Shown here: positions 44,755 to 53,055 of the stretch, piece after piece
Position numbering within the stretch: position 1 is the stretch's first letter
How the letters are laid out: each line of letters opens with the position of its first letter
NCBI RefSeq assembly: GCF_015554145.1
Contig: NZ_JADNHZ010000003.1
Coordinates: forward strand, 62,001 to 126,000
Origin: Collinsella aerofaciens
GTDB lineage: Bacteria; Actinomycetota; Coriobacteriia; Coriobacteriales; Coriobacteriaceae
Length of the DNA stretch: 64,000 bases
Reading direction: 5' to 3'
Notes under the pieces: generated by a model
The model's input: the letters and a program-made list of their open reading frames with translations, nothing else
What the model was told of the DNA's origin: nothing
The model's database searches: none
Made by a program: the position numbers and the translations under genes

Positions 44755-47535
44755 TTATGCCTCACCTCCTTTAGAGTGCTTGCCAAGCAGGGTGGTATCT
44801 CCATCATTTGTAGCTGTGCTGTCGCTGCCCTGAGATTTACGATGCGCACCAATATGCGGCAGACGGCTCGTGGGCTGTTCGCTGTCCTTGGTGCCCCGCT
44901 CGCTGGCGTTGAGACCAAACATGCGACGGGCGGCAGGGATGGCAGCCGTGTGCTCGCGCATCTCGCGGCGCAAGTCCTCGTCCGAAAGCGCCGAGATGCG
45001 CATCTGGGTGTTGAGGCTTGCACGGATGTACTCGATGTTGATGAGCCAGCCGCAGATGGCAATGACCGAGATAATCCAGATAACGAGCAGGATGATCTTG
45101 CCGTTATTGTCGATATCGAGCACCGTCGAAAGCACAAAGAGCAGAACCTGCACGCCTACCACGGCGGCAAAACCGCCCTTGATGTAGTACGGGTAGCGAT
45201 GCTCAAACGCCACGGCATGATCGAGCAGCTCGCGACGGTACGAATCCGAATCGAGCATGACGCGCATGGCCGTGCGCAGCGAATAGCGCTGGCGCGGTAG
45301 GTCGTTGGACTCGCAGATCATGAGGCCCGTCGTGGAAAGCTGCTTATCAAAGAGCAGATTGAGGTTGAGCAGCAACGGGCGCAGCTGCAGACCGATAAAG
45401 AGCGCGATGGCAAGGAACACGCCCAGGATGCACAGGTTGAACAGGTAGTTGAACGAATACATGCCACCGACGGTCTCGCGCAGCAGGTTGATGCCATAAG
45501 TGAAGGGCAGCAGCGGATGCAGCCATTGGAAGAAGCCGGGCATCATCTCGATGGGATACATGCCCGACGAGCCGGGGATCTGCACAATGACGAGGATGAC
45601 GCCAATGGCTTTACCGATATGCTTAAACGTGGTGGACAGCGCATAGATGATGTTGACGTAGGTGAACGAAATAGCGATGCCGCCCAGTACAAAGAGCAGC
45701 GGATTGACGCACTGAACGCCAATGACTAGGTCGCCCACCGTAACGATAATGGCCTGGAACGCGCCCAGGATCACCAGCAGCAGCCAGCGGCCAAAGTAGC
45801 CCTGACGCGCCGTAAAGCTACCGATGCCCTCGCGGTCGACCTCGAGTTTATAGATAGCGATGAGCACATAGCCGCCTACCCACAGCGCCAGATTGGTGTA
45901 GAAGGGCGCGATGCCCGAGCCAAAGCTCTTGACCGGATAGATTGACTTGGACGTCAGCTCAACCGGAGATGCCATGAAATCTGCCACGTCATTGACGTCG
46001 ACGTCCATGAGGTCGGCTAACTCGCCCATAGACTCAGAGGTCCGCAGCGCCGCAATGTCATTGGCGGCGGTCGCGAGCTTGTCCTGAACCTTGGCAAGGG
46101 AGGCGTCGGTTTGGGATAGCGTGGTCTTTGCCTGCTTGAGCGTGGCGTCGAGCTGCGCCAGCGTGCCGCGCGCGCTCGCTATCGTGGGGGTCATACCCGA
46201 CACAATGCCGGTCAAATCGCCCGAAACGGCGGCAAAGGAATCAAGCGCGCTCGAAGCCTTCGGAAGTGCGTTCTGACCCAGATCGGTCTGAGCCTGACCG
46301 AGGTTAGCCGTACCGGTCTGAATTGCCGCGTTGAGTGCGTTGCTCGCGTTCGAGATTGCCGTAGCGTCGTTTGCCATGGCGCTCGACTGTGCAGAAAGGC
46401 CATCCTTGATGCTCTGCAGCTTCTGGTTTTGCTCGCGAAGCGAATCGATGGTCGATACAATGCGCGCGTCAATTTCCTCGGAACCTGTCGACGCGTCATT
46501 AACGAGAATCTCCAAGTGTCCGATAACGACCTTATTGTGATCGATCGTCGCCTGGAGAGACTCGAGCGAGTTGTCGATGCGGGTGGTCGTAGATGTGACC
46601 GTACCCGTTAGCTTGCCAATCGCAGCGTTCGCGGAGGCTGACGTCTTGGTGAGTGCAAGGCTACCTTCCGAGAGTGCCTTGGAGAGCGAGGTGATAGAGT
46701 TGCCCGCCGTGGCGCGAGCCTCGCCCAGCAGGTCGTTGCCCTGGGAGATCGCCTGCGTTAGAGAGGGCGCCTGCCCCTGCAGGCCCGCCAGCGCAGCATC
46801 GGCCGAAGCAATCGAGCTGCTCGTCTTGTCGATGGCGGTGTTCATGTCGCCGATGGAATCGCGTACTTCGCCCAGGGTATCAGACGCCTCGGACACCGAG
46901 CCCGCCAGCGAATCCCGGGTCTGGGTCGCCTTGTCTTTAAGGTCGATGCCAGCATCTTTAGCAATGCCCGCGACGGTCTCGCCCACCGTGGAGACAAACT
47001 CCGAGTTGATCTGCTCCTCGATGGTATTGGCACCAGTGTCGGTGACCTTGGGCGCAATAGCGCTCTTCTTCTCGTTGACGTAATAGGTGAGCTTCGGCTG
47101 ATGGTAATTGCCATCGAGCATCGAAACAAGATTGTCGGAGAAGTTCTTGGGGATTACGATGGCCGCATAGTACTCACCACTCTCGACGCCCTCTTTGGCA
47201 TCGGCGGCCGAATCGACGAAGGTCCAGCCCAGCTGATCGTTCTCCTTGAGCTGATCGACGACCTGGTCGCCCGCGTTGAGCTCGCCCACCAAGTCATTCT
47301 GAGTGCCCTGATCGTTGTTGGCGATGGCAATCTTGATACCTTGGGTGTTTCCGTACGGATCCCAGTTTGCCACGATGTTGTACCAGGCATACAGCGAGGG
47401 GATAACGCACACGCCCAGGGTAACCACCAAGGCGACGGGGTTCACAAGCAGTCGCTTAATGTCGCGCTTGAATATCGCAAAGGAGACCTTTGCGTTGGAT
47501 AGTTTGCTGCCGAGACTCACGCTTGGACCATCCAT
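44755..47535 (-). CDS. YhgE/Pip-domain membrane protein (first of pair)
   Basis: About 926 residues. The N-terminus (VALVVTLGVCVIPSLYAWYN, then VANWDPYGNTQGIKIAIANN) matches its downstream paralogue, followed by a long coiled-coil ectodomain and a C-terminal ABC-2-type membrane domain starting at FYTNLALWVGGYVLIAIYKL. It differs by a further 180-residue tail with two extra helices (VGVQVLLFVLSTV, LLVIWIISVIAICGWLI) and a charged end. I chose ATG at 47535, preceded by a weak GACAGG; several upstream starts are in frame, so the N-terminus is uncertain by up to 23 residues. The promoter at 47651-47690 has a TGTACA-type operator. Confidence 0.85.
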   Translation of the reverse strand: MDGPSVSLGSKLSNAKVSFAIFKRDIKRLLVNPVALVVTLGVCVIPSLYAWYNIVANWDPYGNTQGIKIAIANNDQGTQNDLVGELNAGDQVVDQLKENDQLGWTFVDSAADAKEGVESGEYYAAIVIPKNFSDNLVSMLDGNYHQPKLTYYVNEKKSAIAPKVTDTGANTIEEQINSEFVSTVGETVAGIAKDAGIDLKDKATQTRDSLAGSVSEASDTLGEVRDSIGDMNTAIDKTSSSIASADAALAGLQGQAPSLTQAISQGNDLLGEARATAGNSITSLSKALSEGSLALTKTSASANAAIGKLTGTVTSTTTRIDNSLESLQATIDHNKVVIGHLEILVNDASTGSEEIDARIVSTIDSLREQNQKLQSIKDGLSAQSSAMANDATAISNASNALNAAIQTGTANLGQAQTDLGQNALPKASSALDSFAAVSGDLTGIVSGMTPTIASARGTLAQLDATLKQAKTTLSQTDASLAKVQDKLATAANDIAALRTSESMGELADLMDVDVNDVADFMASPVELTSKSIYPVKSFGSGIAPFYTNLALWVGGYVLIAIYKLEVDREGIGSFTARQGYFGRWLLLVILGAFQAIIVTVGDLVIGVQCVNPLLFVLGGIAISFTYVNIIYALSTTFKHIGKAIGVILVIVQIPGSSGMYPIEMMPGFFQWLHPLLPFTYGINLLRETVGGMYSFNYLFNLCILGVFLAIALFIGLQLRPLLLNLNLLFDKQLSTTGLMICESNDLPRQRYSLRTAMRVMLDSDSYRRELLDHAVAFEHRYPYYIKGGFAAVVGVQVLLFVLSTVLDIDNNGKIILLVIWIISVIAICGWLINIEYIRASLNTQMRISALSDEDLRREMREHTAAIPAARRMFGLNASERGTKDSEQPTSRLPHIGAHRKSQGSDSTATNDGDTTLLGKHSKGGEA

Positions 47536-47650
47536 CCTGTCGTTGAATCGAATCGTACTATCGACAACCATTGTACGTAGGCGCTTTAGTGCCTCGCGGC
47601 ACAATGGTGCTGAGTTTTGCGGGTAGCAATATACTACGAAGATGAGTTAG

Positions 47651-47690
47651 TGTACAGTTGTACAGTATCTTTAATTTCAGCAGGTCACAA
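47651..47690 (-). promoter_or_regulatory. Promoter of the YhgE/Pip pair with TGTACA operator
   Basis: -35 TTGTGA (47685-47690) and -10 TACTGT (47662-47667) on the minus strand are 17 bp apart. TGTACA-gt-TGTACA at 47651-47664 overlaps the -10 and the start point, which fits repression by a TetR- or MarR-like protein. Confidence 0.6.
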
Positions 47691-47738
47691 AACCACAGCC
47701 CGCACAAATTAGCAGTCCGAATAAATAGTCATTGGAAC

Positions 47739-47818
47739 TAGTCATTGGGGACGTTCTTAAACGACTACTCAAACAAGAACGTCCCCAACGACTAATTTAA
47801 GAACGTCCCCAATGACTA
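47739..47818. repeat. Inverted repeat built from three copies of a TTGGGGACGTTCTT unit
   Basis: The outer arms (47739-47761 and 47796-47818) are a perfect 23-bp inverted repeat. A third, inverted copy of AAGAACGTCCCCAA with one change nearby lies between them (47775-47794), and a truncated TAGTCATTGG copy precedes them (from about 47726). No gene is present. It lies far downstream of htpG. Confidence 0.7.
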
Positions 47819-47861
47819 CTTTGGACCACGAAAGCGTCGCAGGTTGAGCATAAGTCAGCGA

Positions 47862-48026
47862 AAACGCCCCTAAGCGAGCAAGGTGACGTGAAAGAGGAGG
47901 GAAGCGTACTTTGGTACGCGACCGACGATTGAACGTCAGATTGCCGCTTAGGGGCGTTTGCAGCGTCGACCGGTCCGTCGTTCGTTAGAACGACGGAACC
48001 AATAGGTTCGTTAGAACGGCGGAACC
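47862..48026. repeat. Compound hairpin and tandem repeat downstream of htpG
   Basis: AAACGCCCCTAAGCG (47862-47876) pairs exactly with 47945-47959. Inside are a GACGT/ACGTC pair and a tight GCGTAC-tttg-GTACGC hairpin (47904-47919) flanked by AAAGAGGAGGGAA and CGACCGACGATT. Nearer the htpG stop, TTCGTTAGAACGACGGAACC (47981-48000) repeats at 48007-48026 with one change; each copy contains a GTTC-gtta-GAAC stem. No U-tract is seen. These structures and the 47739-47818 repeat account for most of the gap 47536-48028. Confidence 0.6.
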
Positions 48027-48028
48027 GA

Positions 48029-50053
48029 TTACATAAGTTCGCAAACAGCCGCCGCGAAGGCAACGGGGTCCTCGGGGAGGATACCCTCGACCAGCAGGGC
48101 CTGATCGTAGAGCAGGCCGGAGTACTGCTTGATCTTGTCGGCGTCACCTGCCTTCTGGGCAGCGACAAGCTTGTCAAAGACCGGGTGCTTGGCGTTGAGC
48201 TCGAGCACGCGCTGGCTCTTGGGCATGCCGTCGGGCGCACCCTCGGGTCCCTTCTGGAGCACCTTCTCCATCTCAAGCGAAAGCGGGCCCTCGGTGGTGA
48301 TGCAAGCGGGGGCATCGGTCAGGCGCGCAGAGACGGCAACCTTCTCGACCTTGTCACCGAGCGCCTCCTTCATAGCGCTAAAGAGGTCCTCGTTTTCCTT
48401 GGTGGCGTCCTCGGCCTCCTTCTTCTCGTCATCGGTCGCCATGTCAAGATCGCCGGTCGCGACGTTCTTAAGCTCCAGGTGACGATCCTCGACCTCGGGC
48501 TCGGCACCATCGGCAACTGCCTTCTCGGCAGCCTCGCGAGCAGCGTCATCCTCGTAGACCTTGGGCATATCGGCAGCCACGTACTCACGCATGGCCTGGA
48601 AGGTGAACTCATCCACGTCCTGCGTCAGCAGCAATACATCGTAGCCGCGGTCGAGCACGCCCTTCACGACGGGCATCTTGGCCAGACGCTCGCGCGAATC
48701 GCCGGCGGCGTAGTAGATGGCCTTCTGGCCCTCGGGCATGCCCTTGGCATACTCGGCAAGGGTGATCATCTTCTGCTCCTTGGCAGACCAGAACAGCAAC
48801 AGGTCGGCGAGCTCGTCGGCCTTCATGCCGTAGCTCGAGTAGATGCCGTACTTCAGACCGCGACCAAAGTTCTCAAAGAACTTCTCGTATGCCTCGCGGT
48901 CGTTATCGCGCATGTCCTCAAGATCGGCAGTGATCTTCTTCTCGACACGCTTGGCAATGGCCTTGAGCTGACGGTTCTGTTGCAGCGTCTCACGCGAGAT
49001 GTTGAGCGTCACGTCGGCAGAGTCCACGACACCGCGCACAAAGTTGTAGTAGTCGGGCAGCAGGTCGTCGCACTTCTCCATAATCAGCACGTTGGAACTG
49101 TAGAGCGCCAGGCCCTTCTCGTAGTCCTTGCTGTACAGATCGAACGGGGCGCGACCCGGCACAAACAGCAGCGCATCGTACTCAAGCGTACCCTCGGCAT
49201 GGAAGCTGATAGTGCGCGCGGGATCGTCAAAATCGTGGAACGTGGACTTGTAGAACTCGTTGTAATCCTTCTGCTCAACGTCGGAGCTGCGCTTTTTCCA
49301 AATCGGCGTCATGGAGTTGATGGTCTCGAGCTCCTGGTAGTCCTCGTACTCGGGCTTGTAGTCGTCGCCGGCGTCCTCGGGCTTGGGTTTCTGGCGGCTC
49401 TTGCTCACCATCATCTGAATCGGGTAGCGCACATAGTTGCTGTACTGCTGAATCAGGCTCTTGAGGCCCCACTCGGTCAGGAAGCGATCGTAGGTCTCGG
49501 CCTCGCCGTCGGCGTCGAGCTTCTCGTTCTCGCGCAGCGTCAGGATGACATCGGTGCCGTGCTCGGCGCGCTCGCCGTCTTCGATGGTGTAACCCTCAAG
49601 ACCATCAGACTCCCACACGTGAGCGGTGTCCTCCCCATAGGCGCGGCTGACAACCTTTACGTGGCTGGCAACCATAAAGGCAGAGTAGAAGCCCACGCCA
49701 AACTGGCCGATAATGTCGACATCGGAGCCCTGTTGCTCGGCGTTCTCGGTCTTAAACTCCTCGGAGCCGGAATGGGCGATGGTGCCCAGATTGCGCTCGA
49801 GCTCCTCGGCGGTCATGCCAATGCCGTTATCCGAGATGGTAATGGTGCGGGCGTCTTTATCAAAAGAGACGCGAATAGCCAGGTCGCCCTGGTCGAGCTT
49901 GACACTCGGGTCCTGCAGGCTCTTAAAGTTGAGCTTGTCGACGGCGTCGCTCGCGTTGGAGATAAGCTCGCGCAGGAAGATTTCCTTATTGGTGTAGATG
50001 GAGTTGATCATGAGGTCGAGCAGTTTTTTGCTCTCGGTCTTAAATTGACGCAT
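48029..50053 (-). CDS. htpG: Molecular chaperone HtpG (Hsp90)
   Basis: 674 residues. The N-terminal GHKL ATPase has NSIYTNKEIFLRELISNASD, DNGIGMTAEEL, and GQFGVGFYSAFMV; the middle domain has GVVDSADVTLNISRETLQQN (NISRE motif); the C-terminal dimerisation domain closes with SLEMEKVLQK and a short tail lacking MEEVD, as in bacteria. A Lys/Glu-rich stretch lies near residue 560. It is a cytoplasmic ATP-dependent chaperone. AAAGGA is seven bases before ATG at 50053. No CIRCE or HAIR element was recognised upstream. Confidence 0.97.
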   Translation of the reverse strand: MRQFKTESKKLLDLMINSIYTNKEIFLRELISNASDAVDKLNFKSLQDPSVKLDQGDLAIRVSFDKDARTITISDNGIGMTAEELERNLGTIAHSGSEEFKTENAEQQGSDVDIIGQFGVGFYSAFMVASHVKVVSRAYGEDTAHVWESDGLEGYTIEDGERAEHGTDVILTLRENEKLDADGEAETYDRFLTEWGLKSLIQQYSNYVRYPIQMMVSKSRQKPKPEDAGDDYKPEYEDYQELETINSMTPIWKKRSSDVEQKDYNEFYKSTFHDFDDPARTISFHAEGTLEYDALLFVPGRAPFDLYSKDYEKGLALYSSNVLIMEKCDDLLPDYYNFVRGVVDSADVTLNISRETLQQNRQLKAIAKRVEKKITADLEDMRDNDREAYEKFFENFGRGLKYGIYSSYGMKADELADLLLFWSAKEQKMITLAEYAKGMPEGQKAIYYAAGDSRERLAKMPVVKGVLDRGYDVLLLTQDVDEFTFQAMREYVAADMPKVYEDDAAREAAEKAVADGAEPEVEDRHLELKNVATGDLDMATDDEKKEAEDATKENEDLFSAMKEALGDKVEKVAVSARLTDAPACITTEGPLSLEMEKVLQKGPEGAPDGMPKSQRVLELNAKHPVFDKLVAAQKAGDADKIKQYSGLLYDQALLVEGILPEDPVAFAAAVCELM

Positions 50054-50255
50054 GTGCAGTCCTTTCGCGCTACCCCCGTCCGCAAAAACGGCCCGGTTGC
50101 CCGAGCCGCATCGCAGACCTGCTATGTTTAGACTTAGATTTTATAACCCATTAGCGCGCATATATACATACGGAATCGAAAAACTGTATGTCCAAACGCT
50201 CTGATGCGCCAATTGCCAAGGGGTGTCCCCGACTGCCGGCAGGAAAGGAACGTCC

Positions 50256-50756
50256 CTATCTGCCATCTACGCGCTTGGCCATCCAAGCATGGGGCTGGCC
50301 CTCGTCTTCGTAGTCCACCGGGGCAATCTGCGTGTAACCCGCCTTGGCATAGAGCGGCAGCACGTATTCCTGCGCATGCAGCTTAATGAGCTTGGCGCCG
50401 GCATCACGCGCGCACGTATCACTGGCCTCGACAATCTTGCTCGCCAAACCGCGACGGCGCATGCTCGGCAGCACGGCCACGCGCCCCATAATGTAGGTCT
50501 CCCCCGCCGCGACGCCTTCGTCCAAGTCGCACGCCGGCGACACCGGAGCCTCTGCGTCAGCCGCGCGCTCAAGCTCTTCGGGAAACACGCGCGAGCAACC
50601 GGCAAGCTCACCGTCTACATAGAGCGTCACATGGATGCAGTTCGGATCCTCGTCGATAGCGTCAAACTCATTCTCGTAGCCCTGCTCGTCCATAAAAACG
50701 ACGCGGCGCACCAACGCCGCGTCATCAAAGCATCCCGTCTTAAGTTGGATATCCAT
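50256..50756 (-). CDS. GNAT-family N-acetyltransferase
   Basis: About 166 residues of a GNAT fold: VRRVVFMDEQGYENEFDAID (ElaA/PhnO-like opening), IHVTLYVDGELAGCSRVFPE, YIMGRVAVLPSMRRRGLASK as the acetyl-CoA pyrophosphate loop (R-R-x-G-L/A), and IKLHAQEYVLPLYAKAGY. It transfers acetyl from acetyl-CoA to an unknown amine. ATG at 50756 follows AAAGGG at seven bases. Its start lies 40 bases after the stop of the cpsB-like gene, and it may be transcribed with that unit. Confidence 0.82.
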   Translation of the reverse strand: MDIQLKTGCFDDAALVRRVVFMDEQGYENEFDAIDEDPNCIHVTLYVDGELAGCSRVFPEELERAADAEAPVSPACDLDEGVAAGETYIMGRVAVLPSMRRRGLASKIVEASDTCARDAGAKLIKLHAQEYVLPLYAKAGYTQIAPVDYEDEGQPHAWMAKRVDGR

Positions 50757-50795
50757 GGCTGCCCTTTCATTCAATGCGAACGTTAGGGACGGATT

Positions 50796-51446
50796 TTAGC
50801 GAAAATGAGCTCCGCGCACGCTAAACTTCGCGCGAGCCTTCGCCAGGCAGTCGTAATGACCCACGTTATGGGCATCGCTCGCGATGAAGCTGTACAGGTT
50901 CTGATCAAACAGGCGCTGTGCCGGCTTTTTCTCGCGACCAAAGCGACCGCCGGCAATAAAGTCCGCCGAAGCCTGCAGCTTGCAGCCCATATCGACCAGG
51001 CGCTCCGCCACGCTTACATCCTTTTGAACCGCACGATAGCGCTCAGGATGAGCGATGATCACCTGGTAGCCACGGCACTGCAAATCGTAAATCGTGTTCT
51101 CGTACTCTCTAAACGCATACGCATCGGCATGCGTCGAAAGCTCGAGCAGAAACTCGTTGGTCCCATCGAAATGCAAGTGATCCGCGGCATCGATACCAAG
51201 CTCAACGAGCTTTCGATGGTTGACCTCGAAGCCCATCTGGAGCGGAAAACCGTCAGCGTTATCGCGCAGCAGCTCAAAGGCATCCCACATCTTGTCGTAA
51301 TCAAAATAGGGATCACGGCAGTGAGGAGTGCAAACGATTCTGGTTACACCGGCCCGCTTGGCAGCCTCGAGCATCGCCAAGCTCTCTTCGAGATCGGCGG
51401 CGCCGTCGTCTACACCCGGCAAGATATGGCAATGAATGTCACGCAT
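50796..51446 (-). CDS. CpsB/CapC-type tyrosine-protein phosphatase (PHP family)
   Basis: 216 residues with the PHP metal-binding pattern: DIHCHILPGVDDGAADLEES at the start, CTPHCRDPYFDYD, FEVNHRKLVELG, LLELSTHADA, VIIAHPERYRAV and FIASDAHNVGHYD. The family dephosphorylates the Tyr cluster of the CpsD kinase and so sets capsule chain length or export. It follows cpsD by 17 bases, completing a C-D-B trio. AAGG precedes ATG at 51446. Confidence 0.88.
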   Translation of the reverse strand: MRDIHCHILPGVDDGAADLEESLAMLEAAKRAGVTRIVCTPHCRDPYFDYDKMWDAFELLRDNADGFPLQMGFEVNHRKLVELGIDAADHLHFDGTNEFLLELSTHADAYAFREYENTIYDLQCRGYQVIIAHPERYRAVQKDVSVAERLVDMGCKLQASADFIAGGRFGREKKPAQRLFDQNLYSFIASDAHNVGHYDCLAKARAKFSVRGAHFR

Positions 51447-51463
51447 AGGTCAGCCTTAATCAA

Positions 51464-52201
51464 CTAAACGTTTGCTCGGTTGGTGAAGATGCCCTTTTTG
51501 GAAGTGCCCTGATCGTCGGAGCCCTTCTTAACCTTCTTACCGTCCTTGGTGTAGTAAGAATAGAGGTACTCGCTGGTCTCGGTCTCACAGTAATTCATGA
51601 CGGTACCGATGAGCTTGACCTTCTCGGACTTCTTAAGCTGGGCGATAGCGTTGAGCGCCTCTTCGCGCTTGGTAAAGTCCTCGCGCACCACGAACAGCGC
51701 GCCGTCAGTCAAGCTGGCAATCTCGGCAGCATCGATGAAGGTGCCGACCGGAGGAGCATCGAAGATGACGTACTGGAACTTGGCGGACAGTGCCTTTACC
51801 AGCTTGGCAAAGCGATGGGAGACGATGATGTCGGCAGGATTGGGAATGTGCGGCTCGGCATCGAGGAAGTAGAAGTTCTTCTGACCCGTCTCGACAATTG
51901 CCTGGTCAATGGAGATCTGCTCGGAAAGGACCGCATAGAGTCCGCCGCGCGAACGAACGCCGAGCATATCGGAAAGGGACCTGCGGCGCATATCGGCCTC
52001 GACCAGGAGCACGGACTTGCCGCTCGTGGCGATTGCCTGAGCAAGGTTAATGGAAACCGTAGACTTGCCCTCGTTGGGAATCGAGGAGGTAACGGTGATG
52101 GTGCGAATGGGGTCGTCCACGCTCGCAAAGCGGATGTTGGCCAGAAGGGTCTTGGCGGCATTCTGCACAACGAGCTTATCGGTGTTCTTTGCCTTAGCCA
52201 T
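51464..52201 (-). CDS. CpsD/CapB-type tyrosine-protein kinase
   Basis: 245 residues of the bacterial BY-kinase family. Walker A is SIPNEGKST (40-48), Walker A' LLVEADMRR (65-73), Walker B VIFDAPPVG. The C-terminal tail has a Tyr cluster (Tyr 212, 214, 216 and 217, in EYLYSYYTK) that is autophosphorylated in this family, and then a Lys/Gly-rich end. It needs the cytoplasmic end of the CpsC-type protein for activation; that gene lies two bases upstream. It controls polysaccharide assembly, though no polymerising enzymes are adjacent here. Confidence 0.9.
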   Translation of the reverse strand: MAKAKNTDKLVVQNAAKTLLANIRFASVDDPIRTITVTSSIPNEGKSTVSINLAQAIATSGKSVLLVEADMRRRSLSDMLGVRSRGGLYAVLSEQISIDQAIVETGQKNFYFLDAEPHIPNPADIIVSHRFAKLVKALSAKFQYVIFDAPPVGTFIDAAEIASLTDGALFVVREDFTKREEALNAIAQLKKSEKVKLIGTVMNYCETETSEYLYSYYTKDGKKVKKGSDDQGTSKKGIFTNRANV

Positions 52202-52203
52202 GC

Positions 52204-52860
52204 CTATTTACCACCTTTCATAGCCGGAATTCGGCCAACAACGGGAATACCCAGGAGCTCTTCTGCCTCTTCGGCACCGCGGATGCGGGTATTGAGCATG
52301 TCTGCCAAAACGACATAGGCAACTGCGATAAAGATACCGGCGAGGAACGCGACGGCAATATACAGCGTGCGCTTGGGGCCGCTGGGGGCTTCGGGGGTCT
52401 TAGCCTCGTCGATAACGTTGATGCTCTGGGCAGCGCCGACGTTCTGAGCGACCGTACTCACCGAGCTGGCAATGGCCTTTGCGACCTCAGCCGTCTCCTT
52501 GGCATCGGTGCCGGTAACCGAAAGCGTAATGACACGCGTGGTGGTCTCGGAGGAAACAGACACCTTGTAGTCATCCAAATCGGTGAGGCCCAGTTCTTTG
52601 GCGGCGCCGCTCTTAACGCTATCGCTATCCAGCAGCGTGGCGATATCGTTGGAAAGCATCTGGCTCGCCGAGAGATCGTTGTAGCTCATCTGACCGCTAT
52701 CGTCGGTCTTGGCGAGAATGTACATGCTCGTCGTCGCGGTATAGGTGTTGTCCATCGCAACGAAGGACACGATGCCCATGGCGATCGCGCAGACCACCGG
52801 AAGGGTGATGACCAGCTTGAGGTGCTTCTTCAGCAGCTGGAACAGTTCGAGAAGGGTCAT
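52204..52860 (-). CDS. CpsC/Wzz-type chain-length determinant and kinase activator
   Basis: 218 residues. A first membrane helix (LVITLPVVCAIAMGIVSFV) follows a short cytoplasmic segment MTLLELFQLLKKHLK. An extracytoplasmic part (TYTATTSMYILAKTDDSGQM, VSSETTTRVITLSVTG) comes next, then a Pro-rich DEAKTPEAPSGPKR box before the second helix (LYIAVAFLAGIFIAVAYVVL) and a cytoplasmic end (AEELLGIPVVGRIP) that activates the kinase. This is the layout of Gram-positive CpsC, split from CpsD. It is the first gene of the trio, with a promoter at 52908-52936. Confidence 0.88.
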   Translation of the reverse strand: MTLLELFQLLKKHLKLVITLPVVCAIAMGIVSFVAMDNTYTATTSMYILAKTDDSGQMSYNDLSASQMLSNDIATLLDSDSVKSGAAKELGLTDLDDYKVSVSSETTTRVITLSVTGTDAKETAEVAKAIASSVSTVAQNVGAAQSINVIDEAKTPEAPSGPKRTLYIAVAFLAGIFIAVAYVVLADMLNTRIRGAEEAEELLGIPVVGRIPAMKGGK

Positions 52861-52907
52861 GCAGCTTGCCTTTCATTTCCCCAGTTCGGATTGACAAAAC
52901 TGTCCGT

Positions 52908-52936
52908 ATGTTATCGCATCTTTTTACCGAGACCAA
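52908..52936 (-). promoter_or_regulatory. Promoter candidate of the cpsC-cpsD-cpsB unit
   Basis: TTGGTC (52931-52936) and TAACAT (52908-52913) on the minus strand are 17 bp apart, about 50 bases before the cpsC start. Confidence 0.45.
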
Positions 52937-53001
52937 ACTCTATACATAAGAAACAGGCTCTCCTGTAAAAATGTCGGAAGCAATCGTAAAATTGCACAAC
53001 A

Positions 53002-53030
53002 ACGCCGCACCCGAAAGTCAAATGCGGCGT
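53002..53030 (-). terminator. Terminator-like hairpin after the PhoR-like kinase gene
   Basis: ACGCCGCA (53002-53009) pairs with TGCGGCGT (53023-53030). TTGTTGTG and then a T-rich stretch follow on the minus strand. Confidence 0.6.
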
Positions 53031-53055
53031 CTACATCAATATCTGTGTTGTATCG

